From Gryganskiella cystojenkinii (taxonomy: Eukaryota > Mortierellomycota > Mortierellomycetes > Mortierellales > Mortierellaceae): a DNA stretch of 43,115 nt. The notes beneath the pieces were generated by a model. That model worked only from the letters and a program-made list of their open reading frames with translations, did not search any database and was not told the origin of the DNA. Positions 34,921 through 43,115 of the stretch are shown here, one piece after another; position 1 is the stretch's first letter, and each line of letters starts with the position of its first letter. Location of the stretch: positions 2,807-45,921 of the forward strand of contig JAAAIG010000232.1 in NCBI GenBank assembly GCA_015852425.1, given 5' to 3'. Both the position numbers and the translations under genes were made by a program.

Positions 34921-37130
34921 ATGGATCCTCCCTTACGACGACGACATCCCTTTGCAATCCAAGAACTTTGCGAGCATATCGCCCTCTTCCTCACCTTTCA
35001 GGACTGTCTCTCCCTCTGTCAAGTCTCTCGGACGTTTCACCAACACTTTCTTCCTTCACTCTGGCATCACTCGAACCCTGGCCTAGCTCGTCAACAAGGT
35101 TCAGGATTGGACGAGGGGTTTCCAAACTCGTTAATCCTGGGGCTTGAAACCGATGGTCATCGAGTCCGAACCATCTCGATGGACAATTGGTCGAGCAGGG
35201 GTATCGAACCTTATTCGAACGCACTGCCGGTTCTTGGAATCGATCGAGGTTCGCGATAACCGTTATTGTTCTGATCGTGCACTGCAGCTTCAACAGTTAT
35301 TCCTAGAGGTGGAAGAGGCGAAAGAAGAAGAGGATAAGAATTCAGGTACGGACCACGACAAGGGCAAGGATAAGGACAGAGATAGGGATAGGAACAAGAA
35401 CAGCGACATTACTGACACTAATCATGAAGTAAACCCTCACAACGGCCACCACAGCAACCGGGAACTCGATCTTTCGTCCTTGAAACAACTGTTACTTTCC
35501 GGCCTTTCCTTGGAGGAAGATGAGAGGCTTTTCCAGTACTTGTTTCAACCATTGTCATCCTCCTCTTCTCTCTCAGGATCTCACCACCACCACCAGCAAC
35601 ACCAGTACCAGGCACGGATTCCCATCCTAAGAGACCTCGCATTAACCTTCGGAGACCGATGCAGCAGAGCCTTTTATGACATGACCTCACTTGGACTTTT
35701 CGAACTCTTGAACGCGTTCGCGACATGTCGGTCTTGGTCCTTGCAAGGCTTGAACATCACCAAAAGGCTTTGTTTGATGAAGGAAAAGGAGGAGAAAGAG
35801 ACAACGACTGATCGGATGATGATGACCTTGGAGGACATGGATGCAGTCTACGGTCGCTCGCTGGAAAGACTCTCCCTCGAGTACTGCCGGATCAACATCG
35901 ATTGCCTGACCTGGCTGTTGGACCGATCTCCCAACATGAAGGATTTAACCTTGCTCAACGTCGGTTACGGTGATGCACCCGTGTTCTCGTTTGGGCAGAG
36001 TGCGCAGGAGATGATCGGTGCACCTCAATCCATCGGTGTCATGTTGTTGGAGACGTTGACACGATCGAACCCAGGACTGAGATCCTTGCATCTTTTAAAC
36101 TCGTTGGGTTTACAGCCGGACGCGGAACAGGCTTGGGTCGAATTTATGGCGACCCATCCAAGACTGGAAGAACTGACCCTGTGTAATGGGATCCTTGAGG
36201 GGTACATATTTAAGGCTTTGATCCAGCCGGTTGATGATGTCAGCATCGGTGATGGTCACGGTCACAGTCACAGAGGACTCATCCGTTTGTCGCTCTTGCA
36301 CTGTATTGTCTACGGGACGGAACCGATTCAGCGGTGGTTGACCAGTCCCAGTAGTGCGCGACTTGTCGTCCTGGATCTCTCAGGGACAGTTCTCGACATC
36401 AAGAATCTTTTTGGCAATCAGACGGTGGTCCCTTCGTGGTTGTCGTCTTTTATCGCAACTGATTACGGATGGACCTGTGTCAAGACCTTGGAGGTGTTGA
36501 AATTGACGCTGAAGTGCTCCGCTGGAACCGAGCATGTCTCCACCCTCAGCAGCACCACCACCACCACCACCACCATCTGCACCGCTATTGACGAAATCAT
36601 TGTAGATGAATGTGAAGACTTGACGATTGTGGACAGGGTCTGCGGACTCTTTGAGAGTTTTATCCGGTTGAAGACATTGTCGATCACTGGCGACAGTCTT
36701 CCACTGCGTTTGATTATGAAATCAGACCCGGTGGTCGTCGATCGGCCCATTTGGCCTGGATCATCATCGGGATTGCCATCGCCGTCATCGTCGCTTTCCG
36801 GGTCGGGTCAATATCAAGCATGTCAAAGGGATTATCCGTCGTCGGCGTCGTCGGCGTCGTCGTCATCATCATTATCGTCAGCTCCGTTGCCGTTCCAACA
36901 TGTGACGGATCGAATTCGAAACGGTTTGTCCGCTCGTGACTGGTAGAGAGGCCAAGCAGCTGTTGAAGCGGTTCCCCAATCTGTCGAGTCTGATCATGAA
37001 GCAATCCTTGGACTGGGCCGGTCGTGTGATTATGTTGGACGAATCGAGTCGGCGAAAACGGGATCCGTCCTCAGTCCAGTTGATGGTAGTCATTCACCAG
37101 GAAGACGTCGGGTGTCAGAGAGACTTATAA
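34921..37130 (+). pseudogene. F-box/LRR paralog with frame breaks
   Basis: This is a probable SCF adaptor paralogous to the gene at 37224-39680. The first frame starts at ATG 34921 and encodes an F-box (AIQELCEHIALFLTFQDCLS, matching VQELCDHIALFLDWDDCLAL of the partner). It runs to GHRVRTISMDNW and then stops at 35257. The continuation (LIRTHCRFLESIEV, matching LRRYCRNLASIEI) is in another frame and stays open to 36946. Removing one base from GGGG at 35198-35201 would reconcile the two, and no intron fits there. A second discontinuity lies near the end: REAKQLLKRFPNLSSLIM (36945-36998) matches the partner's C-terminal repeat but is in a third frame, after a Ser-coding TCG-repeat region. The middle is LRR-like (RSLHLLNSL, RLEELTLCNG) with Asp/Lys/Arg and His-rich insertions. 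This is either a recent pseudogene or a gene with sequence errors. Confidence 0.75.
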
Positions 37131-37223
37131 AAAATATAAAAAAGATTGGCACCATCTGCATTTCCTTTTGATATCTTGGGGTTCGCTGCCTTTTTTTCCA
37201 TTTTTCTTTCGTCTCCTCCATCT

Positions 37224-39680
37224 TTATACCCCCTCTATTGTCACCGCCGTCGCGACCTTCTCAGTCAACAAATAACAATATATATGACAACAACCTGGAC
37301 TATTAAAAAAATATGGTGCATAAATGTTCTTTTCATATTTTTCGCTTGCTTCGCTGATATGCAACTCTAAGGGTAGAGGTAGTGAGGTGGTCCATGGTTC
37401 GTGCTGATGAGCGTATTTTCGTCTTTGGTTCACAGATTCAAGGTGCTCCTGAGCCCGGGGTGAGAGAGAATCTATGAAGTGCAGTCGCTGAAGGCTCGGG
37501 TACTGATCCAGGAACTGGTCGACTTGGTTTTCATCCGAAAGTGGGGGTAAAAGTCCCTTACATTCCAGATCGACAAGCTGTGGGAACAACAAGGACTCGG
37601 ACGTTGATGATGGCGATGAAGAATACGGTGGCAACAATAAGACTCGCTGAGGCAAAGACCTGTACGAACTCGTGATCTTTAGAGTCTTTAGCTGGACCAA
37701 ACGTTCCAGTTGTTGACTGACTCGATTCGCATAGATCTCACGCGTCACTTCATCCTCGGGAACATTGGGGGTATTGTGACGCGGAAACAGGATATCGATT
37801 TTCAGGACTTCCAAGGTCTGTCCACAGGTCCAGAAGATTGGTGCTCGACGTTGTTGACTTTCCTGTTTTTTCTCTTGTTCTCTTTGATCAATCATATTGT
37901 CGACTACCTGGGACGGATACTCATCCGCTGAAGGAGATGTTGATGGCTCGGAAAAGGTCTGGGGTGGATCGAAGACTGAGAGAGGAACCCACCCCAGTTC
38001 CAGGACCACGAGTCTTGAACCACTTGGACTGAACAACCACTGTCGGAAAGCGTTCGTAAGGTAAGATCGAGTGTTGTAATCATAAAACGAACAGGAACCG
38101 AGATAAAGATGCAGTAGTCCAGGTCGTTTCGAGTCGAGCCAGACCGTTCTGTTCTGCGAGTTCGCCTGCTCTTGCAACTGGGGGAAAGAGTGGTAATCAA
38201 AGGCGACCAGGGCTTCAAAGACCCAGTCGTGAAGAGACCATCGTTGGAGCGTCAGGGTCTCGAGTCTCGACAGGGCTCCCAACAACAGCCGCCAGGTTGT
38301 GGTCTTGTGAGGAAATGGTCCACTGGATGAGTCGTCGATCAGGTACAAGGATTTCACATTTGCAGAGACTTGCTTTAGGGACTCGAAGACGTCCTCCCGT
38401 ATCTGCGGCGGACCCGGGGTGGCTGTGGTCATCTCCACAAACGCCAATCGGACCGTGGTCAGTCGGGGAGATCGTTCCAGGAGTTTGATCAAGAGTTCAA
38501 GATCGATAAACCTTTCGATTGAGAGTGACTCCAACTGACCAGAGTAGACCCGATCGACCTCATACCAGCCAATAAGCGGCGATGAGGACGAGTCTTGAGG
38601 TTGATGTTGGTCTTCTAGGAGATCCGTTCTCCGTTTGAGTCGGATAACTTTGTTGTGTTGATCTTGATAATCGATTTGACGAGATTTCATTTCCTTCTCG
38701 GTGAGATCCAGATGAGTGGTTCGACATTCTCGGACCCGGACACCTCTGAGATCCCAGGAACGAGCGTTCGGGAACGCGACCATCAGTTCCGGTAGAGAGA
38801 GCACACAAAGACGGTGCACGTAACTCTCATATTTCGCGCTTGTCGAGTTCAAGACGAGTTCCTTTAAGCGAGGCGCCCAGATCCGTTTCTGTAACGATGA
38901 TGATGAAGATGATGCTGCTGCTTTGTCCTTGATCTCCGTGGCGATTGTAATAGAGTCGGAGGGACTGGCGCTTCTGGTGCTTTTGTTACCGTCGCTGTTG
39001 TTGCTGTTGCTATTGTTGCCATTGGTGCTGCTGCTGATGATGATCGATCCTCGGTTGATCCTTGGGCCATCTCCCCCTCCAGTGGCGACTAGAACAGGAT
39101 TGGTGGCAAATTTTATAAAGTCTTCTGTATCCCGGCTAGTAAGACTCAAGACTAATCTCTCCAGATTGGAGGTATCGAGATCAGCAGTGGCCTCAGGCAA
39201 AGTTCCGGCTTGGGTCCAGAGATCGTAATCGAGATCATCCATTTCGGTCTCCTCATCCGCCCTGTGTTCACCATCAAAGAAAAGTCGTCTTGTCAACAAG
39301 GAGCTTGAATCTTCCACCATATTGTTGTTGCTTTTGTTGCTGTTGTTGATATTTAAGCCGTTGCTGATCTCGATGGAGGCGAGGTTTCGACAGTAGCGAC
39401 GGAGATGAAACGGCAAGAGTTCTCGACCGGTCCAGGAGTCGAGCTTCAGAGAACGGATCAGACTTCCCTGTTGCTCGAGACCGCGGAGTAGACGGACCGA
39501 GGTCTTCTGGTGATTGATCGAGAGGCGCCAAAGATTGGAAGAAAACCCCAGGCAGAGGATCTTGGAGACTTGGACGAGGGCGAGACAGTCATCCCAATCG
39601 AGAAAGAGAGCAATATGGTCGCAAAGTTCTTGGACGCTAAAGAGACGTTCTAGAGAGGGGACCGGAAGTCGAGGTTCCAT
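37224..39680 (-). CDS. F-box/LRR protein, intact paralog
   Basis: This is a single-exon 818-residue protein, likely an SCF ubiquitin-ligase adaptor of unknown substrate. The ATG at 39680 is chosen because the F-box begins soon after it (VQELCDHIALFLDWDDCLAL, about residues 17-36). The further upstream part of the open frame is Lys/Ser/Leu-rich and looks like leader. LRR-like units are irregular (LERLVLSLTS, LESLSIERF, LETLTLQRWSL, LEVLKIDI, LKTLKITS). Asn- and Ser-rich insertions at about 110-125 and 210-260 are low complexity. The gene faces the broken paralog tail to tail, with stop codons less than 300 bp apart. The last 40 or so residues, past LPLPLELHISEA, are compositionally odd, so the true end could involve an unseen intron. 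Confidence 0.8.
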   Translation of the reverse strand: MEPRLPVPSLERLFSVQELCDHIALFLDWDDCLALVQVSKILCLGFSSNLWRLSINHQKTSVRLLRGLEQQGSLIRSLKLDSWTGRELLPFHLRRYCRNLASIEISNGLNINNSNKSNNNMVEDSSSLLTRRLFFDGEHRADEETEMDDLDYDLWTQAGTLPEATADLDTSNLERLVLSLTSRDTEDFIKFATNPVLVATGGGDGPRINRGSIIISSSTNGNNSNSNNSDGNKSTRSASPSDSITIATEIKDKAAASSSSSSLQKRIWAPRLKELVLNSTSAKYESYVHRLCVLSLPELMVAFPNARSWDLRGVRVRECRTTHLDLTEKEMKSRQIDYQDQHNKVIRLKRRTDLLEDQHQPQDSSSSPLIGWYEVDRVYSGQLESLSIERFIDLELLIKLLERSPRLTTVRLAFVEMTTATPGPPQIREDVFESLKQVSANVKSLYLIDDSSSGPFPHKTTTWRLLLGALSRLETLTLQRWSLHDWVFEALVAFDYHSFPQLQEQANSQNRTVWLDSKRPGLLHLYLGSCSFYDYNTRSYLTNAFRQWLFSPSGSRLVVLELGWVPLSVFDPPQTFSEPSTSPSADEYPSQVVDNMIDQREQEKKQESQQRRAPIFWTCGQTLEVLKIDILFPRHNTPNVPEDEVTREIYANRVSQQLERLVQLKTLKITSSYRSLPQRVLLLPPYSSSPSSTSESLLFPQLVDLECKGLLPPLSDENQVDQFLDQYPSLQRLHFIDSLSPRAQEHLESVNQRRKYAHQHEPWTTSLPLPLELHISEASEKYEKNIYAPYFFNSPGCCHIYCYLLTEKVATAVTIEGV

Positions 39681-41014
39681 TTGTGATGAAGAGATGTTGA
39701 TGATGATTAGTGATTGGTTGAGGAATGAGGAAAAAGAGAGGACGGAAAAAGTAGAAGAAAAAAGAAGAACGAGAATCTTTTCGCTGATACAGAGTACAGA
39801 GAGCGCGCGAACGATAAAACGCGCCTTTTTCTTCTTTTTGCTAACGCTGCGGCACACAGGTTGGATATGGGTTGTTGTCCGGTTGTTGTCCACAAGAGTC
39901 GATGTCTGGGAATACCTCTGCAGGTGTAGACCACTCGTTGCCTGCATTCTTGGAGCCTTACGAAAGGTTGGTGTGGCGCTGCTAAAAGCTTGGGGAACGG
40001 TTATTTTTTTTGGCTCACTCAGAGTAAGCTAAAGGTCACACACGGCCAGAGTTTCCACGGCGGTTAGCTCAAAAGCAGAACGAATCACAGCATTTCACCC
40101 CACACGCCTGTCCTGCCGTCTGTTTTTTGGTGCTCACAGCTTGATGGTCCTTTTTCTCTTGCGCTTTTTTTTTTATTCATAATCATTTTTTGCAATGTGA
40201 AAGATGAAGCCCCTCTTTTGACAACAAGAACAAGAACTCGACTTAACCACCTCACTTCTCAAGAGAGACCCCCCCCCCCCCTCTGTCTTGATATGATCCC
40301 TCTCTTTTCGCAAAACAGTAGACTTTCTTTTTTTTTCCTGACCAAATGCCCCTAACAACAAAGAGTCAGTCAATAACATCAACAAAGGGAAAAAAAAGGG
40401 ATAAACCGTTTCGTCCCATCGCTCAACGCATACAAACATGAAAAATTCTTCTTTTTGCCCACTCCCTAATGAATGTTTTTAGCTGTCTTTTTTTTTTGCA
40501 ATGGGTGCGCTGTGTCCTGTGTCCTGTGTCCTGAGTCAGCTATTTAAAAAAAATTGGACTTTTTTTTTTTCCTCTGTCTTTGTTTTTTTTTACAAATAGT
40601 AGTTTTGTTTTAATAAAACAGTGGGTGAAAAGAGAAAAAAAGGAACTATGAGCAAAGGGTAACAAAGTGGATAAAGCAAAAGAAAAAAAAGACAGAAAGA
40701 GGACTCTTGAATGAAGGGTGTGAACAAACAAGCAAAAAAGAAAAAAAAAAAATACTAGATACAGCAATAGGATGGGAAAGAAAGGAGCACTATTCCCCAT
40801 AAAGGGGGTCGAGGGTCAGACTATTTTGCTGTTTGCATATGTATTTTGTTATTTGTTTTGTTGTTTTTTTATCGTTCTCGCATCCTCCTCACTGGCTACT
40901 ATGCTCTTGACTTCGTCCTTGTTGAACCTCTTGAGGTAAACTTGATAAAAGAAAGACAGAGAGAAAGAACCGTTCTCAAAGGGAAATAGACCTTGCTTCA
41001 AAGCATGGGAATAT
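39681..41014. other. Long intergenic region before the intact F-box gene
   Basis: No confident gene is seen. The region contains a leader rich in A/G near 39720-39780, C11-type homopolymer sequence near 40269-40281, many T/A runs between 40480 and 40760, and the heptamer repeat at 40511. A short stretch near 40887-40958, read on the minus strand, has coding-like character (VYLKRFNKDEVKSIVASEED), but I cannot attach it to a gene. Confidence 0.4.
40511..40531. repeat. Three tandem TGTGTCC heptamers
   Basis: Three perfect 7-bp units are followed directly by TGAGTCA (40532-40538), which reads as a fourth, diverged unit and also matches the AP-1/Gcn4 core site. Confidence 0.7.
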
Positions 41015-41206
41015 TTATGCCTTGTTCTTGGGGTTCTCGGCGGCATCCTTCCAGCGAGAAGCGACCTCCTTGAAGGCCTCCTTGTGGTTCAAAGTGGGCT
41101 TCTCGGCCTTGACCTTGGCGAGCTCGGTCTTCATGTACTTGTTGTAGGGGGACAACTTCTTGCCGGTACCGGCGGTCGACTTCTTGGCAGACTTTTCCTT
41201 GGCCAT
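41015..41206 (-). CDS. Tiny HMG-box/YABBY-like chromatin protein
   Basis: This is a complete 63-residue intronless protein. It has a basic N-terminus (MAKEKSAKKSTAGTGKK) and then a single compact box (SPYNKYMKTELAKVKAEKP, then HKEAFKEVASRWKDAAENP). This pattern matches short fungal HMG-box/YABBY-like proteins, which are thought to bind DNA non-specifically. The spacing of aromatic and basic residues (PYNKYMK...W) supports this. The promoter is distinctive: an MCB-like ACGCGT joined to an SCB-like CACGAAAA about 140 bp upstream, and two CACGTG palindromes further out. This suggests G1/S-linked expression, by inference from yeast factors. Identity as a chromatin protein is likely but not certain. 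Confidence 0.82.
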   Translation of the reverse strand: MAKEKSAKKSTAGTGKKLSPYNKYMKTELAKVKAEKPTLNHKEAFKEVASRWKDAAENPKNKA

Positions 41207-41341
41207 TTTTGATTGATTTGGTTGTGAAGGGGGGTGAAGGGGAGGAGTTGGATGTAGTGGGATGAAGAGAAGAGGGAGAAAAAAAGATGAAGAGAAAACA
41301 GTGAGTATTATTCAGAGGGGGACCGACCCACAAACCCAGGG

Positions 41342-41373
41342 ACGCGTCACGAAAAGCGTCGTGAAAAAGACGC
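41342..41373. promoter_or_regulatory. MCB- and SCB-like cell-cycle element pair
   Basis: ACGCGT is followed without a gap by CACGAAAA. These are the yeast MBF and SBF consensus sites. Downstream, inverted arms GCGTC and GACGC flank GTGAAAAA. The cluster is 136-167 bp upstream of the HMG-like ATG. Confidence 0.5.
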
Positions 41374-41410
41374 AAAAATGGATGGCGGTCACAAAGACCA
41401 GGGTACTCGC

Positions 41411-41418
41411 TCACGTGA
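41411..41418. promoter_or_regulatory. Palindromic E-box TCACGTGA
   Basis: This is an exact CACGTG palindrome about 205 bp upstream of the HMG-like start codon. A second copy lies at 41493. Confidence 0.45.
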
Positions 41419-41492
41419 TTCTGGCACAGATTGAAGTAGAATAAAATATTGGATTATTTTTGGTGGCAAATTTGATTACGGAATAGTTTACA

Positions 41493-41502
41493 GGCACGTG
41501 CC
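41493..41502. promoter_or_regulatory. Palindromic E-box GGCACGTGCC
   Basis: This 10-bp palindrome with a CACGTG core is 75 bp beyond the first E-box. It is a candidate bHLH site. Confidence 0.45.
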
Positions 41503-41665
41503 GTGGTAGAGAGAGAGAAAGACGCGACGACGGTTGAGGTCCATGCTATTTATTAACTAGTTAATGATAGTTTACGCTTGAATGACGATGGCGAGGGGTG
41601 TTATACATATTGAGGAGATGTCAACGCTTGTAGTAATCGCGCGAAGAAGCAACTAAGACTTTTGA

Positions 41666-41841
41666 TTACACTCGCATGTTGCCGTGGAAGGCAGCACCGA
41701 AGGACTTGTCAAGGGTCATTTGGAGTCGCGAGTCATCTTGGCTTGAGTAGGACAAGATACTTGCATCGAGGAACGAGGAGTTTGGACTGGGGTTGATGCA
41801 GCAGACGAAGCCTTGTTCCTGAAAGACTAGAAGAAAGACGT
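41666..41841 (-). pseudogene. Decayed copy of the 61-residue gene at 42856-43041
   Basis: The minus strand aligns along its whole length with the intact small gene 1.2 kb away. Shared blocks include the CCTCG(C/T)TCCTCGATGCAA and CAAGCCAAGATGACTCGCGA stretches. The copy is not functional. The start codon is ACG, codon 5 is TAG where the intact gene has AAG, an internal 8-base deletion follows the ATGACTCGCGA block, and TGA appears soon after. Overall it is 10 nt shorter. Similarity continues past the start into the upstream sequence (GTTGGTTGGTAGT on the + strand), so promoter and gene were duplicated together. Confidence 0.85.
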
Positions 41842-42855
41842 GTTTCCAGTTGTTTTGTCTCGGTTGATTTTGTTGGTTGGTAGTACTGGTGGGTTGCTGG
41901 CTTGAGTAGAACTATGCTTTGAGGGTGAAGAACATAAACGAGTAAGGGAAATCGATCTCTTTTACACTTATCGGAAAGACAATGACGAGGATTAGACATG
42001 CATGGAGAGTGCTCCTTGGAAGACAAGCAACGGAATCGACTTCCAATCTTGGCGATTTCTTTCGCTCTATTGCGACATCTCTCTTGGCTTTTACACAGCG
42101 TGACACCGTCCTAAACTTTCCATGTGTGTGATGTTTCTTGTCCAAATTTCGTGGCACAACCCGAACAAAAATTATGAAATCACCAAGGCTCGAGTCCAGT
42201 CCTTCAACAAGCGACAGCCTTGCCCACCCTTTTTTTGGAAGGTTGGGGCTTTTACTTGTAGAAGGGCTGGGAAGATTTGTGCCACCTCTTTCCTAAAAGG
42301 CAGAGCCTAGAAATCACCATGTTTCCGGTCAGGAGCACTGGGCGAGCTGATCTGACCTTGTTCGAGTTATATCGCGCTTTTGTTTTTTGGGCTTACCGTG
42401 GTTAAGGAATGTTCTCTCCCGAACCACGACAGGACGGCGATGAGCACCCATGTTACAAGTTCATACTGTGGGAATTGAAAAGAGAGCTGATCCGCGTTGA
42501 CGGCGTGAACTTGATTGAAGATCCTCACTTTTTTCTTTGACTCTTTTCAGGCGACACGAATTTGAACACCATTCACGCATGATAAAGCTTTCTTCCTTCC
42601 GTTCCTCATTCTTGAGCCCTGTCTTGGTTTAACCAGCTATCGTTGGGCGCGAGAAAAGACGATCGTTTGAAGAAAATGTATTACGAAAAACACGCGGACT
42701 GAACAGAGAGAGAGAGAGAGTCCGCGAGAGATTGAGAGAGAATTGATTGTGATTTTAGGCAAGGGTGCCAATGCTGTTTATTTTACGACTATTGTACAAG
42801 AATGTTGAAATATGCAAGAAGATGGGCCTGTGATACTTTGTGGCTAGAGCGCGGT
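41842..42855. other. Spacer between decayed and intact small-gene copies
   Basis: No gene is recognised. The first about 70 bp resemble the upstream flank of the intact copy. A GA microsatellite (GAGAGAGAGAGAG) lies near 42707-42720. The remainder is unique sequence with no sustained coding frame that I trust. Confidence 0.45.
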
Positions 42856-43041
42856 TTACATGCGGATGTTGCCATGGACGGTGACACCGCCAAAGGATTT
42901 GTCAAGAGCCATCTGGAGTGCTTGTTCGCGAGTCATCTTGGCTTGTGCAGGGCGAGATTCTTGCATCGAGGAGCGAGGGGTCTGAGCTGGGGTCGAGGCA
43001 GCAGAGGCGGACTGGTTCTTGGAAGACTTGAAGAAAGACAT
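42856..43041 (-). CDS. Small hypothetical protein, intact copy
   Basis: This is a complete 61-residue frame with its ATG at 43041. I do not recognise the family. The N-terminal half is Ser/Ala/Thr/Pro/Gln-rich and basic (MSFFKSSKNQSASAASTPAQ). It is followed by a compact conserved-looking segment (KMTREQALQMALDKSFGGVT) that could form an amphipathic helix, and the end is GNIRM. There is no signal peptide or membrane span. It is supported as real by the decayed duplicate, whose differences (lost ATG, stop, deletion) contrast with a clean frame here, and by its coding-like third positions. The upstream flank continues to the window end. Confidence 0.65.
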   Translation of the reverse strand: MSFFKSSKNQSASAASTPAQTPRSSMQESRPAQAKMTREQALQMALDKSFGGVTVHGNIRM

Positions 43042-43115
43042 GGTTGTAGTTGTTTGTGAGGTTGGTTGGTAGTGATGAGTTGCTAGCTTGAGTAGAGCGG
43101 TTGCTTTGGTTGTTG

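Larger units (their letters stand above)
41207..41665. promoter_or_regulatory. Promoter region of the HMG-like gene
   Basis: The 459-bp region lies between the HMG-like start and the decayed gene copy. It contains a CT-rich leader on the minus strand (41215-41290), then ACGCGT (41342-41347), CACGAAAA (41348-41355), GCGTC/GACGC arms (41356-41373), TCACGTGA (41411-41418) and GGCACGTGCC (41493-41502). Confidence 0.5.

Noticed and set aside
39681..39947. N-terminal extension of the intact F-box frame
   Set aside because: It is rich in Lys/Ser/Leu and leader-like. The F-box follows the ATG at 39680 and the paralog starts at the equivalent place.
41733..42026. 97-codon minus-strand frame overlapping the decayed small gene
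   Set aside because: It is in a different frame from the homologous coding frame. The match to the intact copy shows the region is a duplicated gene remnant.

Overview
The window is nuclear DNA of a filamentous fungus. Genes are densely packed on both strands and have many short introns (about 70-140 bp, mostly GT-AG). Proteins carry long Ser-, Asn-, Gln- or Pro-rich tracts. The families present (fungal F-BAR/SH3 septation protein, RNA14, UTP4, SND2, FluG-like glutamine synthetase, F-box/LRR paralogs) fit an early-diverging fungus. My impression is Mortierellomycotina, but this is an inference from style and not a database match. There is one 10-N assembly gap (29434-29443), inside an intron.

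Layout: DPH1 (153-1946, +) and a divergent Ded1/DDX3-class RNA helicase (2282-4683, +) are followed by a convergent nine-exon F-BAR/SH3 gene (4828-7745, -). A divergent promoter separates that gene from a YIPF1/2-type Golgi membrane protein (8439-10135, +). Next come a giant F-box/LRR gene (10323-15081, -), a coiled-coil protein of unknown function (17068-18312, -), a three-finger C2H2 regulator (19913-21691, -) and the 3'-end-processing factor RNA14 (22902-26589, -). RNA14 diverges from SND2/TMEM208 (27032-28213, +), which converges on a FluG-like glutamine synthetase (28382-30482, -). That gene diverges from UTP4 (31464-34619, +). Two F-box paralogs then face each other: 34921-37130 (+), which carries frame breaks, and 37224-39680 (-), which is intact. 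The right end holds a tiny HMG-box-like protein (41015-41206, -), a decayed copy (41666-41841) of a small unknown gene, and its intact copy (42856-43041, -).

The genes do not form a pathway cluster. Most are housekeeping: diphthamide synthesis, RNA helicase, mRNA 3'-end processing, SSU processome, ER targeting, vesicle traffic and cytokinesis. The most interesting material is in gene structure and local duplication. It includes a 13-nt microexon in the YIPF gene, an ATG-only first exon followed by a likely GC-AG intron in SND2, a G-run frameshift that breaks one of two convergent F-box paralogs, and a functional/decayed pair of a 61-residue gene. It also includes an MCB/SCB-like plus CACGTG promoter cluster before the HMG-like gene, and unusual disordered insertions in the helicase, RNA14, the synthetase and the giant F-box protein. 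I see no mobile element, CRISPR array, rRNA or tRNA gene, and no convincing new multi-gene system.
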